64,000 nucleotides of DNA from Betaproteobacteria bacterium SG8_41 (GTDB lineage: Bacteria; Pseudomonadota; Gammaproteobacteria; Burkholderiales; SG8-41): positions 18,977 through 82,976 of the forward strand of contig LJTT01000034.1 of NCBI GenBank assembly GCA_001303585.1. Reading direction: 5' to 3'. A program made the translations under genes and the position numbers. Position 1 is the stretch's first letter. Each line of letters begins with the position of its first letter. Below, piece by piece: positions 51,616-60,729 of the stretch. Under the pieces are notes generated by a model. That model saw only the letters and a program-made list of their open reading frames with translations. It searched no databases and was not told the origin of the DNA.

Positions 51616-52509
51616 ATGGCAATCGACCCAACGCGAATACCCGTAGCCGTGCGCGCCGCCCTGTGGATGGGGTGCGCGCTCCTTTCCTTTGCGTTGATGG
51701 CCATCTCCGTGCGCGAGCTGCACCATGCGATGGGAAGCTTCGAGATTCTTTTTCTGCGCAGCATTGTCTCTCTCCTGATCATGCTCGCCATATTGCCGCG
51801 ATATGGCGGGCGCGCGCTGATCACGCAACGCTTCGGCCTGCACGTGGTGCGGAACCTGCTTCACTTTGCCGGCCAGTACGCGTGGGTCTTCGCGATTGGC
51901 GCACTGCCGCTCGCGACCGTCTTCGCGATCGAGTTCACCATGCCGGTGTGGACCGCAGTGCTCGCCAGCTTCATTCTCGGGGAACGCCTGAACCGTGGCC
52001 GGCTCGTCATGCTCGCCATGGGCCTCGCCGGGATCATCATTATCCTCAAGCCGGGCTTCCAGCAGGTGCCGCCCGCGGCACTGGTGATGCTCGCCGGATC
52101 GTTTGCCTACGCGTCGACCATGATCGCGACCAAGCGTCTCGCCGGGCACGAGACGGTTTTTGCCGTGCTCTTCTACATGGCGGCAATCCAGGTCCCGCTT
52201 GGCTTCGTTTTTGCGCTCCCCGGATGGATCACGCCGGGGCTCGCTGAGCTGCCCTGGATCATCGCGGTGGGTGCGACCGGTCTCAGCGCCCATATGTGCC
52301 TTACACGCGCGTTTCGCATTGCCGATGCGACGCTCGTCGTGCCGTTCGATTTCATGCGGCTACCGCTGATCGCCGTGGTCGGCATGCTCTTCTATAACGA
52401 GCCGCCCGAGCTGGCCGTGTTCGTGGGAGCGGGGGTGATTTTTGCGGGGACCTACTACAGCATCCGGCGCGAGAGCCGGCAGCCGGCAACCGTAAATCCT
52501 GAAACGTAG
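51616..52509 (+). CDS. EamA/DMT family transporter
   Basis: Two EamA-like repeats; start MAIDPTRIPVAVRAALWMGCALLSFALMAISVRE. Confidence 0.85.
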   Translation: MAIDPTRIPVAVRAALWMGCALLSFALMAISVRELHHAMGSFEILFLRSIVSLLIMLAILPRYGGRALITQRFGLHVVRNLLHFAGQYAWVFAIGALPLATVFAIEFTMPVWTAVLASFILGERLNRGRLVMLAMGLAGIIIILKPGFQQVPPAALVMLAGSFAYASTMIATKRLAGHETVFAVLFYMAAIQVPLGFVFALPGWITPGLAELPWIIAVGATGLSAHMCLTRAFRIADATLVVPFDFMRLPLIAVVGMLFYNEPPELAVFVGAGVIFAGTYYSIRRESRQPATVNPET

Positions 52510-52530
52510 ATCGTGTATGGACATTCAATT

Positions 52531-52648
52531 CGTTGATATTCGTCTTCTTTCAACGGGGTCTGACCTCTTTTAGGGTCTTTGCAAATCGCGGGTAAATACC
52601 CAACCCGTTGATATGCAGCTTCTTTCAATGGGGCTTATCCCCTTTGAC
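52531..52648 (+). repeat. Two imperfect direct copies of CGTTGATATnCnnCTTCTTTCAAnGGGG
   Basis: Copies at about 52531-52571 and 52606-52648. Confidence 0.7.
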
Positions 52649-52755
52649 TTTCTATCCCACCCCCTTGGGGGATCATCGAACGGTCCGGGCGTGGCGCGAA
52701 AGCTTCCATCGCGGCCAGGATATGAGTAGATTTATATTTTGCAGGGAGGAAACCC

Positions 52756-53289
52756 ATGAAGACCAAAATCGCACTTGCTGCATTTGCCGCTGCTGTTCTG
52801 CTTGCTGCCTGCCAGACGACGCCCGACGAACCGTTACGAGCATCAGCGCAGTTGAAGCCGACCAAGGGCAACAAGACCTATGGCGAGGTGACCTTTCAGC
52901 AGGTGGGCGCCGCAGTCCAGATTCAGGCGGTTGTTCAGGGCCTGAAGCCGGGAGCCGAGTACGGCTTCCACATTCACGAGGTCGGTGACTGCGGCGCGGA
53001 CGGCATGAGCGCCAAGGGCCACTTCAATCCTTATGGCGAGCCGCACGGGAAATACGATAGCGCCAACCGTCACGCCGGAGATCTGCCGTCGCTCAACGCG
53101 CCGGCCAAAAATAACAAGAGGGGACGCGCCAGGCTCCTGGTCCAGGTCGACACCATCACTCTGGAGCCGGGGCCGACGAACATCATCGGTCGGGCTGTCA
53201 TCGTTCACGCCCAGCCTGACGATTACAGGACCCAGCCGACCGGCAACGCCGGCGCGCGGCTTGCCTGCGGCGTAATCAAGGCCGATTGA
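52756..53289 (+). CDS. sodC: Cu/Zn superoxide dismutase family protein
   Basis: GFHIHEVGDCGADGMSAKGHFNP; HAGDLPSL; RAVIVHAQPDDYRTQPTGNAGARLACGVI. Confidence 0.92.
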   Translation: MKTKIALAAFAAAVLLAACQTTPDEPLRASAQLKPTKGNKTYGEVTFQQVGAAVQIQAVVQGLKPGAEYGFHIHEVGDCGADGMSAKGHFNPYGEPHGKYDSANRHAGDLPSLNAPAKNNKRGRARLLVQVDTITLEPGPTNIIGRAVIVHAQPDDYRTQPTGNAGARLACGVIKAD

Positions 53290-53310
53290 TCAGCCGGCGG
53301 CTGTCAACAA

Positions 53311-53341
53311 AATAATGGGGGCTTTGCCCCCATTATTTTTT
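53311..53341 (+). terminator. Rho-independent terminator after sodC
   Basis: AATAATGGGGGC-TTT-GCCCCCATTATT followed by T-tract. Confidence 0.9.
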
Positions 53342-53383
53342 GCCAGGAACTCACGCGCGGGAATGCGGCCACCGATTAGATTC

Positions 53384-53453
53384 GTGAATCGTGAATCGTG
53401 AATCGTGAATCGTGAATCGTGAATCGTGAATCGTGAATCGTGAATCGTGAATC
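53384..53453 (+). repeat. Perfect tandem array, 10 x GTGAATC
   Basis: Direct reading. Confidence 0.95.
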
Positions 53454-53524
53454 GACCTGCGTTGAAAGCCGGATGTTTGACATCACCCCCCTGATTCATG
53501 ATTTTCATTCCGTGATCGGCGCCC

Positions 53525-53548
53525 ATCTGCGTATATCTGCGGCTGAAA
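53525..53548 (+). repeat. 10-nt-period repeat (ATCTGCGTATATCTGCGGCTGAAA)
   Basis: Matches the GCGTTTATCTGCGGCTAA family. Confidence 0.75.
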
Positions 53549-53561
53549 TTTTTCTCGCGCT

Positions 53562-54269
53562 CTAGGCGGCCGCGGCTGCGCCTCGAACGCTCTCCGACAC
53601 GAACTTCGCCAGCCAGCGCTTCCGCAGGATCAGGTTTTCCTGCCAGACGGCTTCGATGTTCGGAACAGTAGAGGCCTTTACTGCGGGCGCGGCGAGCAGC
53701 GCATCGCGCCAGGCTGACAGGCGCGGAAAACTCTCGAGGATGCCGAGCGGGCGCAGCCGGTCCATGAACGAATAGCGCTGGAGGAATGGCGCGTAGGCCG
53801 CGTCGACCAGCGACAGCTTCGGCCCATTGAAATACGGACCAGTGCTGCCCTGCCTGGCAAGCGCTTCTTCGAGCTTGCCGAAAGGGCCCGGAATCTTGGC
53901 TGCGCGAGCGGTGAATTCTTCCTCCGAGTCGGCATACATTGTGGTCGACAGCGCGCTGGCAAAGGTCGGCACGAAATCGGTCCAGGCGCGGTTACGCGCC
54001 CGCGCAACCGGGTCTGCCGGGTGCAGGCGCGGCATTGTCGTTTCTTCCAGATATTCGGCGATCGCGTTCGACTCGAAAATCGATTCCTTGCCGTCGATCT
54101 GCAGCACCGGGACCTTCGCGTGCGGAGAAATGGCCAGGAACCATGCCGGCCGGTTGTCCCGGTCGATATAGGCGATGTCGTAAGGGATTTTTTTCTCCTG
54201 CAGCACGATGGCGGCGCGTTGAACCCAGGGGCAGGTCTTGAAGCTGCAGAGCAGAAACTTGGACGGCAT
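53562..54269 (-). CDS. Glutathione S-transferase family protein
   Basis: FLLCSFKTCPWVQRAAIVLQEKKIPYDIAYID; KVPVLQIDGKESIFESNAIAEYL. Confidence 0.92.
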   Translation of the reverse strand: MPSKFLLCSFKTCPWVQRAAIVLQEKKIPYDIAYIDRDNRPAWFLAISPHAKVPVLQIDGKESIFESNAIAEYLEETTMPRLHPADPVARARNRAWTDFVPTFASALSTTMYADSEEEFTARAAKIPGPFGKLEEALARQGSTGPYFNGPKLSLVDAAYAPFLQRYSFMDRLRPLGILESFPRLSAWRDALLAAPAVKASTVPNIEAVWQENLILRKRWLAKFVSESVRGAAAAA

Positions 54270-54286
54270 GATGACTCCCTTTTATC

Positions 54287-54328
54287 GTGAATCGTGAATC
54301 GTGAATCGTGAATCGTGAATCGTGAATC
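54287..54328 (+). repeat. Perfect tandem array, 6 x GTGAATC
   Basis: Direct reading, immediately upstream of the GST gene. Confidence 0.95.
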
Positions 54329-54638
54329 GATCGGGTGCGTCCGGAATTCCGGGCGCCGGCTGTCGGTCGCCGGTGACACCCAATCGTCTTCAGGTATTGC
54401 CCGCGCAAGCCTATGTGCGTGGACAGGCTTCGAAGGAGCGTTATCTTAGCGGAGCGGGGTGTCTTTTTAAAATCTGCGATTCCTGAGGCTATTTACGTGG
54501 CAAACGGGGTCAATTGCACTCCTCGAGGCCGCCCCGGGTAGGGTCCGCGCTGCTGAATAGCCTCTGGCAAGCTGTTTTTTTACCCTCGAATACCCTGAAT
54601 TCTCCCTCGGGGCCAGCCGAATAGGGGGATTCTCGGCT

Positions 54639-56501
54639 TTGGGGTACCCTCGGGCTGCCCCACGGTATATGATTGGCGCCGATAGACGCGGGCTCGAGGA
54701 GCTCGCGCTAGGCGGGAGGACGTCGCGAAGGGGAATGCAAGAAGATCGACAGCGCCGGCTGGGGCGTAACCAAACGAAGCGGGTCGCCGCGATGAGCGAT
54801 CCGCCGTTGTACACCCCCCTCGAGGACGAACGCTTCCGGGCGCTCGTCCAAAACCTCGCTGACATCATTACCATTCACCGCGAGGACGGCACCACTATCT
54901 TCGAGTCTCCGTCCGCCGCGCGGATCCTCGGCTATGGCCCCAACGGCCTGATCAATCGTATCCCCTTCGACGCCATCCACCCTCGCGACCGCCCGGCAGT
55001 GCAGGCGGGCTTCCGGGCGTTGGTGGCGGGGCTGTCGGTAACGGACCCGATCGAGTTCCGCTTCCGTCACGCGGAGGGCCGCTGGATTCATCTCGAGGGC
55101 GTCGGCACCAATCTCCTGCACGAAGCCGGCATCGGTGGCATCGTGCTGACCTCGCGCGACATTACCCAGCGCAAGCTCGCCGAGCAGCGCATCCGGCACG
55201 TCGCGCACCACGATTCGCTCACGGGATTGCCCAACCGCTCACTGCTGCGCGATCGTCTGACCCAGGCCCTCAGCCGCGCGCGCGCGCGCGATGAGCTGGT
55301 CGCCGTGCTCTTCGCCAACCTTGACCGCTTCAAGGCGATCAATGATTCGCTCGGCCACCGCGGCGGCGACGAGCTGTTGAGACAGGTGGCCGAGCGTTTG
55401 CGTGGCTGCGTGCGCGATACCGATACGGTGGCCCGGTTCGGCGGCGACGAGTTCGTGGCCGTGCTGGCGGGCGCCGCAGACCTGCCCGTGGCGGTGGCCG
55501 TGCAAAAGATCCTGCAGGTCTGCGCCGAGCCCTACGACGTCGACGGACAACCGGTCGTCGTCGGGACCAGCATCGGCGTCGCGATGCATCCCGGGGACGG
55601 GCGTGATCCGGATACGCTCCTGCGCAATGCGGACGCGGCGATGTCGGCCGCCAAGTCCGCGGGCCCGGGAACGTTCCGGTTTTTCACCTCCGATCTCAAC
55701 GCGCGCGCTCACGAGAGCCTCCAGATCGAAGCCGGATTGCGCGCGGCAATTCAGAACGGGGGCTTCCAGCTCACCTATCAGCCCAAGGTCGATCTGGCGA
55801 CGCACGCGATCCGCGGCGCGGAGGCGCTCGTGCGCTGGACTCATCGCGGGTTCAACGTGCCGCCGGGCGTGTTCATCCCGATCGCGGAGGAGTCCGGCCT
55901 CATCGTGCAGATCGGCGAACAGGTGCTGGAAAAGGCCTGCCGGCAATGCGCCGAATGGCGCAGGCAGGGCTTCGAGTTTCCGATCGCGGTCAATCTGTCG
56001 CCCCGCCAATTCCGGCAACAGGACCTGCCGGCCACGATTGCCAGGCTGCTGGAGCAGACGGGGCTCCCGCCGCGCTGCCTCGAGCTCGAGATCACCGAGA
56101 GCACGTTCATCGAAGATCCGGACGCGGTGGCGGCAGATATTGCGAACCTGCGCCGGCTCGGCGTGTTGATTTCCATCGACGATTTCGGGACGGGATTCGC
56201 CAGCTTGAACTACATCAGGCGCTTTGCCTTCGACGTGCTGAAAATCGACCGCAGTTTCATCGAGGGCATTCCGCGCGAGCAGGGACACGCTGCAATCGTC
56301 GAAGCCGTGATCATGCTGTCGAATGCCCTCGGCATCGAGGTCGTCGCCGAGGGCGTGGAGACGGCGGAGCAGGTCGCGGTTCTGAGCGCCTACGGCTGCG
56401 GGCTTGCCCAAGGCTACTACTTCAGCCCGCCGGTCACGGCGGAGGAGTTCACGGCGCTCGCGACGCAGCGGCCGTTCGCTTTGCTGCCGGGGTTTGTGTA
56501 A
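54639..56501 (+). CDS. PAS-GGDEF-EAL signalling protein (true start may be 54792)
   Basis: PAS segment, FANLDRFKAINDSLGHRGGDELL, ARFGGDEF, EALVRW, DDFGTGFASLNYIRR, EGVET. Confidence 0.92.
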   Translation: MGYPRAAPRYMIGADRRGLEELALGGRTSRRGMQEDRQRRLGRNQTKRVAAMSDPPLYTPLEDERFRALVQNLADIITIHREDGTTIFESPSAARILGYGPNGLINRIPFDAIHPRDRPAVQAGFRALVAGLSVTDPIEFRFRHAEGRWIHLEGVGTNLLHEAGIGGIVLTSRDITQRKLAEQRIRHVAHHDSLTGLPNRSLLRDRLTQALSRARARDELVAVLFANLDRFKAINDSLGHRGGDELLRQVAERLRGCVRDTDTVARFGGDEFVAVLAGAADLPVAVAVQKILQVCAEPYDVDGQPVVVGTSIGVAMHPGDGRDPDTLLRNADAAMSAAKSAGPGTFRFFTSDLNARAHESLQIEAGLRAAIQNGGFQLTYQPKVDLATHAIRGAEALVRWTHRGFNVPPGVFIPIAEESGLIVQIGEQVLEKACRQCAEWRRQGFEFPIAVNLSPRQFRQQDLPATIARLLEQTGLPPRCLELEITESTFIEDPDAVAADIANLRRLGVLISIDDFGTGFASLNYIRRFAFDVLKIDRSFIEGIPREQGHAAIVEAVIMLSNALGIEVVAEGVETAEQVAVLSAYGCGLAQGYYFSPPVTAEEFTALATQRPFALLPGFV

Positions 56502-56662
56502 GGCCTCGTCTACCACCTGCATCGGGAAAGCCTGACGGGCGACCAGCGACCCGTGACCGGGAAACTCAGCGCCCGCCGCGGTTCCGGTTTACGATTAACG
56601 GGTGGCGGGCGGAAAATAGCGCCGGTCCGATTCTTCAAAAGAGCGAAAGGATCCGCTCAACC

Positions 56663-57316
56663 ATGCCATATATCCTGGGATTTCTTCTTGCTGCTTTCCT
56701 GGCGCTGAGCGCGTCTGCCCAGCCGTCATTCCCGGAGCTCGAGTCACGAGCTGCGGCCCTGGAAGCGCTGGAGGACGACGACGCGCGCTATCGCGCCGCC
56801 GGCGTGCTTTATATCGGGCGCACGGGCCTTGCTGCGGACGGGCCGCTGCTGGTAAAACGCCTGTCCGACGAGCATCCCGTCGTGCGGGCGGTGGCCGAGC
56901 AGAGCGTCTGGCGCGTGTGGAGCCGCTCGGGCGACGCCGAGACCGACCAATTGCTGGCGGCGGGTGTCGAGGAGATGGAAATCGGTCTGTACAACGAGGC
57001 CATCCATACGTTCAGCAACGTCATCAAGCGCAAGCCGGACTTTGCCGAGGGCTGGAACAAGCGCGCAACCGCCCTGTTCCTGGCCGGCGATTTGCGCGCC
57101 TCGCTGGCCGACTGCGATGAGGTGGTGAAGCGCAACCCGCAGCATTTCGGCGCGCTCTCCGGCTACGGGCAGATTTACTTTCGTCTGAAAGAGTACAAAA
57201 AGTCGATCGAGTACTTCCGGCGCGCGCTCGAGGTGAATCCGAACCTGACCGAGCTCGAAACCGTCATACGGCGTCTCGAGAGGCTGATGCGGAGCAAGGG
57301 GCAAAGGGCAGTCTAG
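56663..57316 (+). CDS. Tetratricopeptide-repeat secreted protein
   Basis: Signal peptide; EEMEIGLYNEAIHTFSNVIKRKPDFAEGWNKRATALFLAGDLRASLADCDEVVKRNPQHFGAL. Confidence 0.85.
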   Translation: MPYILGFLLAAFLALSASAQPSFPELESRAAALEALEDDDARYRAAGVLYIGRTGLAADGPLLVKRLSDEHPVVRAVAEQSVWRVWSRSGDAETDQLLAAGVEEMEIGLYNEAIHTFSNVIKRKPDFAEGWNKRATALFLAGDLRASLADCDEVVKRNPQHFGALSGYGQIYFRLKEYKKSIEYFRRALEVNPNLTELETVIRRLERLMRSKGQRAV

Positions 57317-57681
57317 GCGCTCTTCCCGAACGCAGCGCCGAACGGCGGCGGCCCCCTTAACAGAGATTCGCCGCGATGGCAGCCTTGGCAGCGGGGCCGG
57401 TAATAACGCTCGCCGTTTCACACGCACGCTGCAGGAAGAAGCGCCGGGCGATTATCGGAAACGTATCAGGCGCGTCGGAGAGGCTGCTTCAGCTACCGGT
57501 AGAATGCCGCGGCCGGGCGCGCCAAATCCGCCCGGGGCTTCGCGCCGTGCATTTTCGGTTATTATTCAGAAAGTTTCGACGTGACATCCCCAATTGACCC
57601 AACGTCAGCGGCCGGAGATACTTTCCGGGCTGGCGCGGAATGACCGGTTCCTTGTCGCGCCTCGGCATTACATGGTGAAAG

Positions 57682-58317
57682 TTGAAGGACCTCCCTGCTC
57701 AGATCTTGACGGCGACCATTTGGGCCTATTGGCTCGGCGTGGGGGTGATGATCGTTCGCGTCCGGCGCCATGCCCGGAAGTCCCGCACGCTCCGCGTCCT
57801 CGTGCCCGAGGACAGGCTGGAGCGCTACATGTGGGTGATCTGGGTGCCTCTGGTCGCCGCGTGGAACCTGCTTCCCTACCTCGCGCTCTCGCAGACTCAC
57901 CCACTGCTCGCGGTGCCGGATTTTGCGCGCGAGCTCGCGCCGTATGCGGCATTTCGCTGGCTCGCGGCGGTGTGCGCGGTGCTTCTGCTTGCATTGACCG
58001 TGGAATGCTGGGCGCGCATGGGAAGGAATTGGCGCATGGGGGTGAGCCTCGAACAGCATACCGAGCTTGTGACGCAGGGACTCTACCGGAGCATCCGCCA
58101 TCCGATCTATACGCTGAGCATACTGCTCATGTTCTGCTCCGTGGGGATCATTCCGACCCTGCCGATGCTGGTGATCGCGGCCATGCACGTAACGCTGATG
58201 GTCCTGAAGGCGCGGAATGAAGAGCGCCATCTGCGCAGGACGCACGGTGATGCGTACGCAGCGTATGCAGCGAGCACCGGACGCTTTTTTCCACGGTTAA
58301 CTTCGCGCCGGCCGTGA
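57682..58317 (+). CDS. Isoprenylcysteine methyltransferase-like (ICMT/PEMT) membrane protein, TTG start
   Basis: TELVTQGLYRSIRHPIYTLSILLMF; NEERHLRRTHGDAYAAYAASTGRFFP. Confidence 0.85.
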   Translation: MKDLPAQILTATIWAYWLGVGVMIVRVRRHARKSRTLRVLVPEDRLERYMWVIWVPLVAAWNLLPYLALSQTHPLLAVPDFARELAPYAAFRWLAAVCAVLLLALTVECWARMGRNWRMGVSLEQHTELVTQGLYRSIRHPIYTLSILLMFCSVGIIPTLPMLVIAAMHVTLMVLKARNEERHLRRTHGDAYAAYAASTGRFFPRLTSRRP

Positions 58318-59429
58318 CATTTTCGCGGGAGCCCAATTCAGCATCGTCCAAATCGACTCGCCGTGCCCGCCGGCGGGCCGGCCAGGTGCTTGCAGGTCTG
58401 CTGGCGGGCGCGGCGCTTGCGACCGGCGCCTGTGCAGAAGCAGGATCGGCAGCGACGTCGGGCCAGGTCGCGGCGCGGAGCGAGATTACTGCAAACGCAC
58501 ACGCCAGTGCCCGCGACGAGGCACTCGCAGACCGAATCCTCGCCCTCGATCCGGAGCACATAGCCGAGCGCGATGTGCGAGAGGCGCTCGCACGCGGACC
58601 GGCGCCGCGGATCATCAACCTGCACGGCAGCGTCGCGCTCATAACGATGCGGGAGTTCGCGCAGTTCCTGGTCACGATGGGATATCCGGAAGGGCAAGTC
58701 CGGAATCCGAAGGACGGTAGTTTTTCCTATAGCAGCTATGCCGAAAGCGAGCAGCTTGCGGGCATGTTGGCCTGGTATTACGAGCGCGAGGGGATGATGC
58801 CGATGCTCATTGGGCACAGCCAGGGCGGCATGATCGTCATAAAGACCCTGCACGATCTCGCAGATCCCGCTCGCGGTCCGATCCCGGTGTGGGATCCGAT
58901 GAACGAACAGCGCGAAGCGCGCTCGACGATCCGGGATCCGGTGAGCGCGCAGGAGCGGCCGGTGCGCGGACTGAAGGTTCCGTATGCCGCCGCGATTGCC
59001 ACGGGAAAGCTGTTTCGCGTGCTGCTCGGACAGTGGGATATGCTGGAGAAACTGCGCGCAATTCCGGACACCGTCGAGGAGTTCACCGGCTTCTTCATCG
59101 AGTGGGACCTGCTGGCCGGAACTTTCCAGGGCGCCGAACCGTACCGGGCGACCGGCTCCGCGGCGGTGCGTACGGTGACGCTGCCGGCCGATTACAGCCA
59201 CATCGGCCTCCCCTTGACGATGCATCTGGCGACCAACCGCGTCACCCGCGACTGGATTAACGCGTATGTGCCGATCTCAGACCAGCCCGCGGCGCCCACC
59301 GGCCTCGATGCCGACACGACGAACATTCTGCATGCAGCAGAGCTGTGGTACAGCATCAAGAAACACTGGTGCATCCAGGCACAGCGTCTGATCCGGGCCC
59401 GCCGGAGCGGAGGCCGCGGGGGCGTTTGA
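58314..59429 (+). CDS. Putative alpha/beta hydrolase (paralog A)
   Basis: MLIGHSQGGMIVIKTLHDL (GxSxG); overlaps upstream gene by 4 nt; paralogous to 60726-61835. Confidence 0.7.
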   Translation: MTFSREPNSASSKSTRRARRRAGQVLAGLLAGAALATGACAEAGSAATSGQVAARSEITANAHASARDEALADRILALDPEHIAERDVREALARGPAPRIINLHGSVALITMREFAQFLVTMGYPEGQVRNPKDGSFSYSSYAESEQLAGMLAWYYEREGMMPMLIGHSQGGMIVIKTLHDLADPARGPIPVWDPMNEQREARSTIRDPVSAQERPVRGLKVPYAAAIATGKLFRVLLGQWDMLEKLRAIPDTVEEFTGFFIEWDLLAGTFQGAEPYRATGSAAVRTVTLPADYSHIGLPLTMHLATNRVTRDWINAYVPISDQPAAPTGLDADTTNILHAAELWYSIKKHWCIQAQRLIRARRSGGRGGV

Positions 59430-59430
59430 G

Positions 59431-60729
59431 ATGAGTGGCCGACTGAACCTGTTCCAGGCCATGATGGTGCGATGGCGGGCGCTGCACCCGTACAACGCAG
59501 TGCACGTCGTCAGGGTCAATCAGCCGCTGGATCGCGGCCGCCTCGAACGCGAGATCAATGACGAGCTCCGCGAACTCGGACTGACCGGTTTCGTGCTCGA
59601 GCGTGATCGGCAACGGTTTCGTTTTGAGGGTGGCCCGGCGGGTGTCGTGCTGCGAGTCACCGCCTGCGGCGAGTATCCGGAGAATGTGCTCCGGTCGGAG
59701 ATGGAGGCGGAGCTGAATGCATCGTTTGCCGTTGAGGGGCCGATGCACCCATTCCGGTTTTTTGCAGTGGACGGCGGCGGGTCGTTTGATCTCGGCCTCG
59801 CCTATGATCATTTCCTTGCCGGTGGCGACTCGATCGCCGTGGTCCTGGGCAGTATCGTGGATCGCTACCTGGGGGGCGTGACTGCGGACAGGATTGCGCG
59901 GCCGCTCGACGTTTATCCGGAGACCTTTGTGCGCTTGTTCCTGCAGCAGGCGACGACTGTGCTTCGCGGAGTGTTGAGCCTTCCGCGAATCATGTCGAGC
60001 TGCCGCCGCTCGTTTCGACCGCCGGCTGCCGCGGCTGACGACGACGCCAATGGTTTCGTCCATTTTCGTGGGGAGGAGGGAGAGCTTGCCGCGCTCATCC
60101 AAACAGGAAAAGAATGGGGCGTAACGCTCAACGATATCTTCCTGGCCGCAGCGCTCCTCGCGCTGTCGCCGCTTGCGGCCGCGCGGACCAAGGCCCCGCG
60201 GCGGCGGGAACTCGCGGTGGCGAGCGTCGTCAACATCCGTCCGGAGCTGCAGCCCGAGCCGAGACGGACCTTCGGCCAGTGCCTGGCCTCGTTCCGTGTG
60301 TCGCACCTGGTGCCGGAAGGAATCAACCTGCGGAAGCTCGCCCAGGACATTCACGTCGAGACCGATCGCATCAAGCGCAGCAAGCTCTACCTTGTAACGT
60401 TATTGGCTATCGGTCTGGCGGGGTTGTTGTGGCCCCGGCTCTCCGATCGCCAGCGTCGGGGTTTTTTCTTCAAGCACTATCCGGTATGGGCCGGGGTTAC
60501 CATGCTCAATATCAATGCCTACTGGACGAGGCCCGGGATCGCGAACCCTCCAATCGAGTATCTGCGCACAGCCTCGACCGGCCCGCTGTCGCCGATCGTA
60601 TTCGCGTTAACGACGGCGGGCGATGCCCTGCAAGTGGGGATCTCCTATCGGCGGTCCGCGTTCTCGAGGAGGACAATCGAAGATCTCGCTGCCCGATTTC
60701 GCTCAAGCTATAGAGGTGCATTGCAATGA
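59431..60729 (+). CDS. Condensation/wax-ester-synthase-like acyltransferase
   Basis: FDLGLAYDHFLAGGDSIAVVLGSIVDRYL resembles HHxxxDG region of CoA-dependent acyltransferase superfamily; 432 aa. Confidence 0.6.
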   Translation: MSGRLNLFQAMMVRWRALHPYNAVHVVRVNQPLDRGRLEREINDELRELGLTGFVLERDRQRFRFEGGPAGVVLRVTACGEYPENVLRSEMEAELNASFAVEGPMHPFRFFAVDGGGSFDLGLAYDHFLAGGDSIAVVLGSIVDRYLGGVTADRIARPLDVYPETFVRLFLQQATTVLRGVLSLPRIMSSCRRSFRPPAAAADDDANGFVHFRGEEGELAALIQTGKEWGVTLNDIFLAAALLALSPLAAARTKAPRRRELAVASVVNIRPELQPEPRRTFGQCLASFRVSHLVPEGINLRKLAQDIHVETDRIKRSKLYLVTLLAIGLAGLLWPRLSDRQRRGFFFKHYPVWAGVTMLNINAYWTRPGIANPPIEYLRTASTGPLSPIVFALTTAGDALQVGISYRRSAFSRRTIEDLAARFRSSYRGALQ

